Shown in pieces: positions 44,784 through 53,729 of a stretch of 64,000 nucleotides of DNA. Under the pieces are notes generated by a model. That model did not search any database, was not told the origin of the DNA, and saw only the letters and a list, made by a program, of their open reading frames with translations. This DNA is from G963663315 sp965116335 (lineage in GTDB: Bacteria > Pseudomonadota > Gammaproteobacteria > Arenicellales > Poriferihabitantaceae): the NCBI GenBank assembly GCA_965116335.1, contig OZ220677.1:372001-436000 (forward strand). Direction: 5' to 3'. Made by a program: the position numbers and the translations under genes. Each line of letters starts with the position of its first letter. The first letter of the stretch is position 1.

Positions 44784-44805
44784 CGCACCAGTGGTGCGGG
44801 TTTTT
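44784..44805 (+). terminator. Hairpin with T-run on the plus strand, upstream of the nuclease module
   Basis: CGCACC, 3-base loop, GGTGCG, then GGTTTTT (44784-44805). It would end plus-strand transcripts, yet no plus-strand gene precedes it. On the minus strand, the direction of the tRNA and the module, the T-run is on the wrong side. It may be a relic or a barrier against antisense transcription. The interval 44691-44853 otherwise holds the module promoter, not clearly identifiable. Confidence 0.45.
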
Positions 44806-44853
44806 CAGACCGGTGCACGACTCAAAAAAGTTAGGAGTAGTGGTTGACAGGTT

Positions 44854-44944
44854 TGGCGGAGAGAGAGGGATTCGAACCCTCGATACGCTATTAACGTATA
44901 CTCCCTTAGCAGGGGAGCGCCTTCAGCCGCTCGGCCATCTCTCC
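44854..44944 (-). tRNA. tRNA-Ser (anticodon GCT)
   Basis: The minus strand folds as a class II tRNA of 91 bases with encoded CCA. Acceptor arms GGAGAGA and TCTCTCC pair; the anticodon arm is CTCCC, loop CTGCTAA, GGGAG, so anticodon GCT reading AGC/AGU; the T arm contains GGTTCGAATCC. There is a long variable arm, as in tRNA-Ser. It follows csrA as in many gammaproteobacteria. Its 3' end faces the accessory patch at 33.8-44.7 kb. Confidence 0.96.
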
Positions 44945-45023
44945 GGTATTGGGGGGTGCGACCGTTCCGCGTGCCGTCCTGTTCGGCAGCGCGGTCGGGA
45001 CGCTTGAAACAAGACTACCCGGC

Positions 45024-45272
45024 TCAGACGTTGTGCGGGTCACCTTCGTCATCATCGTATTCATGATGATAATTGTCGTCGCCATCCATATCTTCGACAC
45101 CCTCTCCCTCTTCATGTTTGATGCGATAATAAATTTCCTCGCGGTGGACCGGAACTTCTTTTGGCGCGTTAATTCCAAGTCGAACTTGTGTTCCACGCAC
45201 ACCCAGAATGGTTAGACGAACATCGTCACCAATATACACGGATTCGCCGATTCGGCGGGTAAGGATCAACAT
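45024..45272 (-). CDS. csrA: Carbon storage regulator CsrA with acidic C-terminal extension
   Basis: RNA-binding dimer that represses or stabilises mRNAs by binding GGA motifs. The 82-residue protein begins LILTRRIGESVYIGDDV and has the RNA-binding C-terminal strand with INAPKEVPVHREEIY. Typical CsrA is about 61 residues; here the last 25 or so residues are Asp/Glu/His-rich (ending HHEYDDDEGDPHNV). Its place between lysC and tRNA-Ser is conserved. An acidic tail could modulate RNA binding; this is inference. Confidence 0.95.
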   Translation of the reverse strand: MLILTRRIGESVYIGDDVRLTILGVRGTQVRLGINAPKEVPVHREEIYYRIKHEEGEGVEDMDGDDNYHHEYDDDEGDPHNV

Positions 45273-45400
45273 TTTTTCATGCTCCCGTTATTAAATTACA
45301 GTCTAACTGATATTCATATTCGTCAAACCATGGTCTGCCTTTGACACCCTGATACCAGTTCCCAACACAAAAGCTGTAGCCAGCTATACCTTACAGTATC

Positions 45401-46624
45401 TTATTTGCATATCTGATCAAGTTCAAATGCATTATGCAACGTTCGAACCGCTAATTCTGCATATTCCTTGTCGATAGTAACAGAAATTTTGATTTCTGAT
45501 GTGGAAATCATCTGAATATTGATCCCCTTCTCCGACAGGGCATGAAACATCCGGGTTGCAATACCTGCATGTGAGCGCATACCGACTCCCACTACGGAAA
45601 TTTTCGCCAGATTGGTGTCGCCGGCCAGAGTCTCCGCGCCCAGTGATTTGACGATCGGTTCCAGCAGGTCGATGCTTTTTTGCAGGTCATCCCGATTGAT
45701 AGTAAACGTAAAATCCGTCAAGCCGTCGAGTCCGATATTCTGGACGATCATATCCACAATGATCTGGGCGTCAGATATTGGCCCCAACAGGCTGTAGGCA
45801 ATCCCCGGTTTGTCGGGTACACCGCGAATGGTAACCTTGGCTTCATTGTCAACCGAAGTAATACCTGAAATTAAAGGTTTTTCCATATTCTTGTCCTCAC
45901 AACTGATCAGTGTTCCCGGCCCAGGCTCGAAGGAAGAAAGCACGCGAAACGGGACATTGTATTTGCTGGCAAATTCGACAGACCGAATCTGCATGACTTT
46001 CGCTCCCGAACCTGACAATTCCAGCATTTCCTCAAACGTAATCCGGTCCAGTCTGTGCGCATCTTCCACCACTCGCGGGTCGGCAGTGTAAACGCCATCC
46101 ACATCGGTAAATATCCTGCATTCATCGGCTTGCAGCGCCGCTGCCATGGCAACGGCCGTGGTGTCGGTGCCTCCCCGCCCTAAAGTGGTAATATCGTTGG
46201 CCTCGTTGATTCCCTGGAAGCCAGCCACGACGACAACCCGCCCCTGTTCCAGGTCGCAGAGTACTTTTTTCGTGTCGATATTTTCTATTCTTGCCTTGCC
46301 GTGGAAACCGTCGGTCAGAATCGGAATCTGGAATCCGGTATAGGAACAGGCGGACACTCCGAGTTCCTGCAACGACATCGACAATAGTGCGATAGTCACC
46401 TGCTCTCCGGTAGTGACCAGAGTATCCATTTCCCGGGATGAAGGATTATCGGAAATCTGGTGAGCCAATGCAATCAGACGATTGGTTTCCCCGCTCATCG
46501 CGGATACCACCACGACCAACTGATCGCCATTTTCTACGCTTTTCAGGATATTTTCGGCTACTGCCTTGATCCGCTCCACAGACCCGACCGATGTGCCGCC
46601 GTATTTTTCAACAATGAGTGCCAA
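45401..46624 (-). CDS. lysC: Aspartate kinase
   Basis: Phosphorylates aspartate, the entry to Lys, Thr and Met synthesis. The 407 residues match the monofunctional alpha/beta type. N-terminal KYGGTSVGSVERI carries the catalytic Lys, and the middle part has GRGGTDTTAVAMAAAL and TDVDGVYTADPR. The two ACT regulatory domains fill about 260-407. It is 11 bases downstream of alaS and 128 bases before csrA, the order seen in Pseudomonas and relatives. Confidence 0.96.
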   Translation of the reverse strand: MALIVEKYGGTSVGSVERIKAVAENILKSVENGDQLVVVVSAMSGETNRLIALAHQISDNPSSREMDTLVTTGEQVTIALLSMSLQELGVSACSYTGFQIPILTDGFHGKARIENIDTKKVLCDLEQGRVVVVAGFQGINEANDITTLGRGGTDTTAVAMAAALQADECRIFTDVDGVYTADPRVVEDAHRLDRITFEEMLELSGSGAKVMQIRSVEFASKYNVPFRVLSSFEPGPGTLISCEDKNMEKPLISGITSVDNEAKVTIRGVPDKPGIAYSLLGPISDAQIIVDMIVQNIGLDGLTDFTFTINRDDLQKSIDLLEPIVKSLGAETLAGDTNLAKISVVGVGMRSHAGIATRMFHALSEKGINIQMISTSEIKISVTIDKEYAELAVRTLHNAFELDQICK

Positions 46625-46635
46625 TTTTATTACTG

Positions 46636-49248
46636 TCAGTTGTTCTGGTTCCGATCAGCCGTGTTTGCTTCCACCCATTTGAAAGCGGCCTCAATCGCGG
46701 GTTCGATATTTTCAATATTGGCCCCACCTCCCTGCGCCAGGTCGGGACGGCCTCCGCCCTTGCCATCGACAATCGAGGAAATAGTCTGAATCAGCTGGCT
46801 GGCCTTGAGTTGTGCGGTCAAATCCTGACTGACTCCGGCGATCAATACCACCTTGTCATCATTTGCCGAAGCCACCAGCACGACCCCGCTCTCCAGCCGG
46901 TTGCGCCATTGGTCAACAACCATACGCATGGATTTCACATCGGCCCCGTCCTGGCGAATAGCAATGACCTTGACCCCATTGATTTCCTTAAGATTTTCCT
47001 GATTACCGGCACCAGTAGCCAATTTCGTCTGCAAGGATTGTATCTGCCTTTGTTGCTGTTTCTGTGTTTCCAGCATCCCGTTGATTCGTTCGACTGCCTG
47101 CTCCGGCGAGGTTTTCAGCGAGGCCGTTAGTTGTTCCAGGAGCGATAATTGATCGTTGATATATTGCTCGGCGGCGCCTGCGGTTACTGCCTCAATTCGC
47201 CTGACTCCGGCGGCAATGCCGGTCTCTGACAGAATCCTGAACAATCCGATGTCGCCGGTACGCGATACATGAGTACCACCACACAACTCACAGGAAAAAT
47301 CGCCCATCTGGATGACTCGCACGGAGTCTTCATACTTTTCGCCAAATAGTGCGACCGCACCCCGGGATTTGGCTTCTTCCAGATTCATGACATCGACCTG
47401 AACCGGATAGTTGGATCGGATTTTCGAGCTTACCAGAGACTCGATCTGCCTTAACTGTTCATCGCTAACCGGCTCAAAATGGGAGAAATCGAATCGTAGC
47501 CGGGCAGGTTCGACGAGCGAGCCTTTCTGCTCGATATGCTGTCCCAGCACGGTTTTCAATGCCGCATGCAGCAGGTGAGTGGCAGAGTGATTGTTCGCGC
47601 TGTTGTAACGGGAGTCTGCTTCAACCTGTGCATTACCCTGGTCACCGACTCTCACTCTGCCGGACACAACCGTACCGAACAATCCAATCACCTGATTAGC
47701 CAGATATTGGGTATCTGAAACCGCGAACTCGCCCTGATCGAGGAGAACCTGGCCTTTATCCCCGACCTGCCCCCCGCTCTCGGCATAAAACGGCGAACTG
47801 GACAGAACCACCACGCCGGCCTGACCCTGCTGTAATTGCTCAACCGGCTGCCCACCGTCCAGAACGGACACTATTTGTACTGGATTTTCGAGACTCTGAT
47901 AGCCGGTAAAGGGCGTTTTTTCCATGCCTTCAACCCGCATCCGGGTACTGTCCACAAATCGGTTTGCAGACCGTGCACGGTTACGTTGCGCTTGCATTTC
48001 AACTTCAAACCCCTCGCTGTCGATGGTCAGACCGCGTTCTCTGGCAATATCCGCTGTCAAATCCGCCGGGAAGCCGTAAGTATCGTACAGTTTGAAAACA
48101 CTTTCCCCTGCAATCACCGAGCCATCAAGTCCTGCAATTTCCTGATCGAGGATTTTTAATCCCTGATCCAGTGTTTCATTGAATTTTTCATTCTCCTGCC
48201 GCAATGCACGCACGACCTGCTCACGGGCGGCGACAAGCTCCGGGAATACATCCCCCATTTCCACAATCAACGGCTCAACCAGCCGATGCATGAATGGGGT
48301 CTTGCGTCCCAACTGGTAGCCATGCCGGATGGCGCGTCGAATAATCCGGCGCAGGACATAGCCGCGACCTTCATTGGAGGGAACCACGCCATCGACAATC
48401 AGAAACGAAGTGGAGCGAATATGATCGGCGATCACGCGCAATGACTGGTTCTCCAGATCCTTGACCTCCAGAATACGGGCAATGGCGTGGATCAGATTTT
48501 TGAACAGATCAGTTTCATAGTTACTGTGTACCCCCTGCAGAACTGTCGCCATTCGCTCCAGCCCCATTCCGGTATCCACCGATGGTTTCGGCAATGGCGT
48601 CAGCTGTCCATCCGCGCTGCGGTTAAACTGCATGAATACCAGATTCCAGATTTCAACATAGCGGTCTCCGTCCGCTTCGGGAGAGCCCGGCGGGCCGCCC
48701 TCGACTGTCGGCCCATGATCATAGAAAATCTCCGAACAGGGGCCACAGGGTCCCGTGTCTCCCATTTGCCAGAAGTTGTCCTTTGCTCCGATTCGGGTAA
48801 TGCGGTTCTTTGGCACGCCGATATGGTTAAGCCAGATTGCTTCTGATTCGTCATCTTCCTCGAATACTGTTACCCACAATCGCTCAGCAGGCAGGCCGAA
48901 CTCGACCGTCAGTAATTCCCAGGCGTAGCGGATCGCATCTTCCTTGAAGTAGTCGCCAAAGCTGAAATTACCGAGCATCTCAAAGAAGGTATGATGTCTC
49001 GCTGTATACCCGACATTCTCAAGATCATTATGCTTGCCACCTGCCCGGACGCATCGCTGGGAAGTGACCGCCCGCTGGTAATCTCTGGTTTCCTCGCCGA
49101 GAAATAAATCCTTGAATTGAACCATCCCGGAGTTGGTGAACAGCAAGGTCGGGTCATTGCCCGGAATCAGTGGACTGCTGGGCACTTCCTGGTGGCCCTG
49201 ATTCCTGAAATAGCGGATAAACCTTTGACGGATTTCGGTTGTTTTCAT
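46636..49248 (-). CDS. alaS: Alanyl-tRNA synthetase
   Basis: Charges tRNA-Ala. The 870 residues comprise the class II catalytic domain (start IRQRFIRYFRNQGHQEVPSSP, with GMGLERMATVLQG), the editing domain with the two zinc motifs HSATHLLHAAL and CELCGGTHVSRTGDIG, and the C-terminal domain ending with the glycine-rich GKGGGRPDLAQGG. All conserved elements are intact. It lies between recX (17 bases) and lysC. Confidence 0.97.
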   Translation of the reverse strand: MKTTEIRQRFIRYFRNQGHQEVPSSPLIPGNDPTLLFTNSGMVQFKDLFLGEETRDYQRAVTSQRCVRAGGKHNDLENVGYTARHHTFFEMLGNFSFGDYFKEDAIRYAWELLTVEFGLPAERLWVTVFEEDDESEAIWLNHIGVPKNRITRIGAKDNFWQMGDTGPCGPCSEIFYDHGPTVEGGPPGSPEADGDRYVEIWNLVFMQFNRSADGQLTPLPKPSVDTGMGLERMATVLQGVHSNYETDLFKNLIHAIARILEVKDLENQSLRVIADHIRSTSFLIVDGVVPSNEGRGYVLRRIIRRAIRHGYQLGRKTPFMHRLVEPLIVEMGDVFPELVAAREQVVRALRQENEKFNETLDQGLKILDQEIAGLDGSVIAGESVFKLYDTYGFPADLTADIARERGLTIDSEGFEVEMQAQRNRARSANRFVDSTRMRVEGMEKTPFTGYQSLENPVQIVSVLDGGQPVEQLQQGQAGVVVLSSSPFYAESGGQVGDKGQVLLDQGEFAVSDTQYLANQVIGLFGTVVSGRVRVGDQGNAQVEADSRYNSANNHSATHLLHAALKTVLGQHIEQKGSLVEPARLRFDFSHFEPVSDEQLRQIESLVSSKIRSNYPVQVDVMNLEEAKSRGAVALFGEKYEDSVRVIQMGDFSCELCGGTHVSRTGDIGLFRILSETGIAAGVRRIEAVTAGAAEQYINDQLSLLEQLTASLKTSPEQAVERINGMLETQKQQQRQIQSLQTKLATGAGNQENLKEINGVKVIAIRQDGADVKSMRMVVDQWRNRLESGVVLVASANDDKVVLIAGVSQDLTAQLKASQLIQTISSIVDGKGGGRPDLAQGGGANIENIEPAIEAAFKWVEANTADRNQNN

Positions 49249-49266
49249 GGTTCAGAATGATTGCCG

Positions 49267-49740
49267 CTATTCTTCATACCGGCCAAAGTGACTGGCCGAA
49301 AACCCGCGTTGTTGCAGGAACCGCGCCTGTTTACTCCATTCCTGCAGACTGCCCGGTGCGGCCTCACCAAACTTTTTCGAGCGCACCCGATTGGCAAGCT
49401 CTGTCCAGCGATCCTCGTATTCCAGCATCGTGGCAGAAATAATCTCGTCGTCGATGCGGTGTTCCCGGAGTTCATGCAACAACCGGGCCGGTCCTTTACC
49501 CCGATTGAATCGCGACCGGCACAACATTTCAGCGAATCGGGTGTCGCACTGTTGACCACGGCTTTGCAGCTGACCGATAACCTGCTCTACGGCATCGGAC
49601 GGTCCATGATTGGCCAGCTTTCTGCCCAACTCCCAGGCGCTGTGTTCGCGTCTGACCAGACACTTAAGAGCACGCTCAGTCAACGATTTGATCAGCACTT
49701 CTCCGGACTGTTCGCTGTTGAAATTGTCTTTTTCTATCAA
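49267..49740 (-). CDS. recX: Regulatory protein RecX
   Basis: RecX binds RecA filaments and limits their activity. The 157 residues show the repeated three-helix pattern of the family (ALKCLVRREHSAWELGRKL, FAEMLCRSRFNRGKGPARLL). It directly follows recA (55 bases), the usual arrangement, and is probably read from the recA promoter. Confidence 0.93.
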   Translation of the reverse strand: MIEKDNFNSEQSGEVLIKSLTERALKCLVRREHSAWELGRKLANHGPSDAVEQVIGQLQSRGQQCDTRFAEMLCRSRFNRGKGPARLLHELREHRIDDEIISATMLEYEDRWTELANRVRSKKFGEAAPGSLQEWSKQARFLQQRGFSASHFGRYEE

Positions 49741-49795
49741 TGAACTCTATCTTTATCTTAACAAGATAATCGGGTCGTCAATTCGGCTTCGGGGT

Positions 49796-50809
49796 TTATT
49801 CCGATTCATTTTCGGCAGTGCCGATACCCTTCCGATCCTTCACGATACGCTCGATCTGGTCGGCAACATCCGGGGTTTCCTTCAGGTATGCGCGCACATT
49901 ATCTCTGCCCTGCCCGATTCGATCCGCGCCATAACTGTACCAGGCGCCTGACTTTTCAATAGCGCCCACCTCTACGCCCAGATCAATCAACTCGCCATGC
50001 TTGGAGATTCCCTCGTTGTAGAGAATGTCGAATTCAGTCTGTTTGAACGGTGGCGCGACCTTGTTTTTAACTACCTTCACACGAGTCTGGTTGCCCAGCA
50101 CCTCATCCCCCTTCTTGATCGCTCCGATACGGCGGATATCCAGCCTGACCGAGGCGTAGAACTTCAATGCGTTACCCCCTGTCGTAGTCTCCGGGTTACC
50201 GAACATCACGCCGATTTTCATTCGTATCTGGTTGATGAAAATAACCATCGTGTTGGAACGCTTGATATTGGCGGTCAGCTTACGTAACGCCTGGGACATC
50301 AACCGGGCCTGTAGTCCGACATGATGGTCTCCCATTTCGCCTTCGATTTCAGCCTTGGGGGTCAGGGCGGCTACCGAGTCAACGACGACCACATCAACTG
50401 CCGCAGAACGAACCAGCATGTCAGCAATTTCCAACGCCTGCTCGCCGGTATCCGGCTGGGAAACCAGCAGATCGTCGATATTGACACCGAGCTTTTCCGC
50501 ATAACCCGGGTCCAGCGCATGTTCTGCATCAATGAAGGCTGCGGTGCCTCCGAGTTTCTGCGCCTGGGCAATGACCGATAAGGTCAGCGTTGTTTTACCG
50601 GAGGACTCGGGACCATACACCTCAACGATCCTGCCTCTGGGCAGCCCGCCTATCCCCAGAGCGATGTCCAGACCCAGCGAGCCTGTAGAATAAGACTGGA
50701 TATCCTGGGCGACGTCAGAATCGCCCAGACGCATGACGGATCCTTTACCGAACTGTCGATCTATCTGCCCCAGCGCAGCTTCCAACGCCTTGCGTTTGTT
50801 GTCATCCAT
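49796..50809 (-). CDS. recA: Recombinase RecA
   Basis: Strand-exchange ATPase and SOS co-protease. It is 337 residues, slightly short in the acidic C-terminal tail. Walker A GPESSGKTT is at 66-74; Walker B VVVVDSVAAL and the L2 loop FINQIRMKIGVMFGNPETTTGG are conserved. It heads recA-recX-alaS-lysC-csrA. No CTGT-N8-ACAG LexA box is seen in the 144 bases upstream (50810-50953), so SOS control of the usual kind is not shown. Confidence 0.97.
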   Translation of the reverse strand: MDDNKRKALEAALGQIDRQFGKGSVMRLGDSDVAQDIQSYSTGSLGLDIALGIGGLPRGRIVEVYGPESSGKTTLTLSVIAQAQKLGGTAAFIDAEHALDPGYAEKLGVNIDDLLVSQPDTGEQALEIADMLVRSAAVDVVVVDSVAALTPKAEIEGEMGDHHVGLQARLMSQALRKLTANIKRSNTMVIFINQIRMKIGVMFGNPETTTGGNALKFYASVRLDIRRIGAIKKGDEVLGNQTRVKVVKNKVAPPFKQTEFDILYNEGISKHGELIDLGVEVGAIEKSGAWYSYGADRIGQGRDNVRAYLKETPDVADQIERIVKDRKGIGTAENESE

Positions 50810-50953
50810 TTGAATTTCCTGTAAGGGTTAAGTGTGGGTTGCTCCGATTGCACGGATGCAGGTAAAAGATCACCATAGAGGATAAAAATCCAGTCCGTGA
50901 GCGACCGCGATTATCGTGTAAACCTTACATCAGGTCAAGTTATGTTGCGTTGG

Positions 50954-51457
50954 TCAGGGCCGCCGGAAATCAATCAGTACGGGGTTGGTCAAATCCTCGT
51001 CATCAAAGCCAATGACCGCGCAGGCGGCGGTAGTCATCAGTTTGCCGCTGGCGCTCAGTTCGAGTTGTGGACAGAACCGCATCACAAGCATGTCCATCCC
51101 CGGATTGTGACCCACCACCATCAAGGCGTCGCAGTAACTGAATGCGGTCGCTATCCGGTCTATTAGGAACGATTCCCCGGCATGGTACAGGTCATCTGAC
51201 ACATCGGCCGGAATGTCTTTCCATTCACTGCCGTGGCCCTCACTGCCCTGAATTACCAGACTCAATGTCTGTCGGGTTCGCTCGGCGCCGGAGCATAATA
51301 TATGTTCCGGCCGGTAACCATTTTCGCCCAGCCATTGGCCGACCCGTGGAGTGTCTCGACAACCGCGGTCATTCAATGGGCGGTCATAGTCAGTGCGGAC
51401 ACGGCCGTACCAGTCGGATTTGGCATGCCGCAGTAATACAAGTTGTTTGTTCGCCAT
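50954..51457 (-). CDS. SixA-like phosphohistidine phosphatase (histidine phosphatase superfamily)
   Basis: Removes phosphate from phosphohistidine in relatives of SixA, such as on ArcB or the nitrogen PTS protein NPr. From ATG 51457 it has 167 residues; upstream in-frame starts give unrelated sequence that overlaps the methyltransferase gene. The catalytic RHG-type motif is LLRHAKSDW at the N-terminus and the second histidine sits in VVGHNPGMDML. It diverges from the methyltransferase gene at 51539. Confidence 0.87.
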   Translation of the reverse strand: MANKQLVLLRHAKSDWYGRVRTDYDRPLNDRGCRDTPRVGQWLGENGYRPEHILCSGAERTRQTLSLVIQGSEGHGSEWKDIPADVSDDLYHAGESFLIDRIATAFSYCDALMVVGHNPGMDMLVMRFCPQLELSASGKLMTTAACAVIGFDDEDLTNPVLIDFRRP

Positions 51458-51538
51458 AATGGATTTGCCAACAAAATGGAACTTCGATGGTATATTGTAA
51501 CTGACCAAATTCCATTCCCGTACATATCTGGTTTGAAA

Positions 51539-52348
51539 ATGCCCCCGAAAAAACGAACGATTGCCAGCGTCGCTGACCGCTATGAATATTATGAAAAAGC
51601 GGTGCAATGCGTGGAACCGGAAATCACGTTTGTCGAGCAAAGCTTTTTGGCATTACGGGGTCACAATGCGAAAATTTTGCGCGAGGATTTTTGTGGAACC
51701 GCCAAAGTCTGCTGTGAGTGGGTTCGCAGGAATACGAGCAACCGCGCGTTCGGTCTTGATTTGAGTCAGGAGGCACTGGATTGGGCAACCCGGCATAACC
51801 TGTCCCGCCTGAACACGCATCAGCGCAACCGGATTGAATTGACCCTTGTCGATGTGCTGGACTATTCCGGCCAGAAAGCAGATATGATTCTGGGGATGAA
51901 TTTCAGTTATCAGGTATTCAGGACTCGCCAGACTCTCGGCCAATATTTCAAAAAAGCGCGACAGGGGTTGAACGATAATGGCGTGCTGTTCATCGACGCC
52001 TACGGGGGGCATGAATCGTGGCGCGAGGTAAAGGAAAAAACCAGTCATGAGGACTTCAAATACTACTGGCATCAGGCACGATTCGATCCGATAACCGGCC
52101 ATATACTCTGTCACATACATTTCAAATTCAAGGATGGCTCGAAAATGAAGAAGGCGTTTACATACAACTGGAGAATGTGGACATTGCCCGAATTACAGGA
52201 ATTGATGCTGGAAGCGGGTTTCAGTAAGGTAACGGTTTACTGGGAGGGAACCGATGAGACAACAGGTGAAGGAAACGGAGAATATACTCCCGCCGAACAC
52301 GGCCAGGACGATCCGTGCTGGATTGTTTATCTGGCGGCTGAAAAATAA
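51539..52348 (+). CDS. Class I SAM-dependent methyltransferase, substrate unknown
   Basis: The 269-residue protein (ATG 51539) has the SAM-binding motif I REDFCGTAKVCCEW, the acidic motif II in FGLDLSQEAL and a motif IV region ILGMNFSYQVF. Longer in-frame starts at 51443 and 51476 exist but precede the conserved part and overlap the sixA-like gene. The C-terminal WRMWTLPELQELMLEAGF is typical of small-molecule methyltransferases. I cannot assign a substrate. A transsulfuration enzyme follows after 70 bases, which may be coincidence. Confidence 0.82.
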   Translation: MPPKKRTIASVADRYEYYEKAVQCVEPEITFVEQSFLALRGHNAKILREDFCGTAKVCCEWVRRNTSNRAFGLDLSQEALDWATRHNLSRLNTHQRNRIELTLVDVLDYSGQKADMILGMNFSYQVFRTRQTLGQYFKKARQGLNDNGVLFIDAYGGHESWREVKEKTSHEDFKYYWHQARFDPITGHILCHIHFKFKDGSKMKKAFTYNWRMWTLPELQELMLEAGFSKVTVYWEGTDETTGEGNGEYTPAEHGQDDPCWIVYLAAEK

Positions 52349-52418
52349 ATTTACAATTCGGATTGATCGTGGTAAATCGCGAGACTGTTTTTCAAATTCA
52401 CGGTAAGGTAATCAGTTT

Positions 52419-53606
52419 ATGAACAGAAAAAGCATGCAGACTATCGCTGTACACGGTGGCGAGACGCCCGACCCGCAGACCGGGGCGTCGGCTCCCAACA
52501 TTGTCATGTCCAGCACCTTTGTTGTCGAAGAGCCGGTCAGTTTCTCGGTAAACAACATGGATGAGAACAGCCCGTTTGTGTACACGCGCTGGTCGAACCC
52601 CACTGTGCGTCAACTGGAGATCAAGCTGGCCCTGCTTGAAGCCGCGGAACAATGTATTGCCTTTGCCTCCGGCATGGCCGCATCGTCCGGGGTTTTATTC
52701 AGCCTGTTAAAAAGTGGCGACCATCTGGTCATCAGTAATACGAATTACCCAGGCACTGCGGAAATCGCCAGAGACCTGTTGCCAGCGAATGGTGTTGAGG
52801 CATCACCCGTCGACACGTCTGACCTGGACAGCATTGTCGGAGCCATGCGGGAAAACACCCGAATGATCTGGATCGAAACGCCTTCCAATCCCTTGCTTCG
52901 GATTACCAATATCAGGCGAGCGGCTGAAATTGCTCACGAGAATGGCGCAATTCTGGTTGTTGACTCCACTTTTGCCAGCCCGGTAGCGACACGGCCACTG
53001 GAACTGGGCGCGGATCTGGTTGTGCATTCCCTGACCAAATATATTTCAGGACATGGTGACACGCTGGGCGGGGCAGTGCTGGGCAGTGCTGTGCTGATCA
53101 CGAAAATGCGCGAGTCCGGGGTCATGCACTACGGTGGCGTAATCAGCCCGTTCAACGCATGGCTGACCATGCGCGGTGCTGCCACCCTGCCGTTGCGGAT
53201 GTGGGAACACCAGAAAAACGCCCTGGCGATTGCGGATTTCCTGCACCACCATCCGGGGGTCGAGCTCATGCTGTATCCGGGTCATACATCTCATCCACAG
53301 CATGAACTGGCGAGGAAACAGATGGAGAATTTCTCCGGCATGATCGCTTTTCGGACCAGACATCCAGAAGCAGTTGCCGGTAGAATGATGCAGCAACTCA
53401 AAACCATTCATTACGCAGTCTCTCTGGGCCATCATCGCAGCCTGATTTTCTTGATGGGCACCGAAGATCTGATCGGTTCCTCTTTCCGGCTGACCGGCGC
53501 CGAACTGGAAAAATACCGGGAGCTGGCCGGAGATGGTTTATTCCGCTTGTCCGTTGGGCTGGAAGACAGCCAGGATTTAATTGACGATCTGGCGCGAGTC
53601 CTTTGA
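52419..53606 (+). CDS. PLP-dependent transsulfuration enzyme (cystathionine gamma-synthase/gamma-lyase group)
   Basis: Second Cys/Met metabolism PLP enzyme in the window. The 395 residues show YTRWSNPT, FASGMAASSG, the segment ETPSNPLLRITNIRRAAE, and the PLP lysine in VHSLTKYISGHGD. It differs clearly from the paralogue at 32534. The reaction (cystathionine synthesis or cleavage, or methionine gamma-lyase) is not resolved by these motifs. Confidence 0.88.
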   Translation: MNRKSMQTIAVHGGETPDPQTGASAPNIVMSSTFVVEEPVSFSVNNMDENSPFVYTRWSNPTVRQLEIKLALLEAAEQCIAFASGMAASSGVLFSLLKSGDHLVISNTNYPGTAEIARDLLPANGVEASPVDTSDLDSIVGAMRENTRMIWIETPSNPLLRITNIRRAAEIAHENGAILVVDSTFASPVATRPLELGADLVVHSLTKYISGHGDTLGGAVLGSAVLITKMRESGVMHYGGVISPFNAWLTMRGAATLPLRMWEHQKNALAIADFLHHHPGVELMLYPGHTSHPQHELARKQMENFSGMIAFRTRHPEAVAGRMMQQLKTIHYAVSLGHHRSLIFLMGTEDLIGSSFRLTGAELEKYRELAGDGLFRLSVGLEDSQDLIDDLARVL

Positions 53607-53729
53607 TGTCCCGATACCAGGCACTCATCCGTATAAACAACACAACGTGCAGAAACAATCCTTGTCCGCTCTGACCAGAAAAGCGGCCAACCAGCAAACC
53701 ACTACTCATGTGTTTTCAAGGAAATTTTA

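Noticed and set aside
44854..44944. tRNA-Ser as attachment site of an integrated element
   Set aside because: I looked for a second copy of the tRNA 3' end near 33.7, 35.4 and 38.7 kb and for an integrase, and saw neither. Kept only as a possibility in the island finding.
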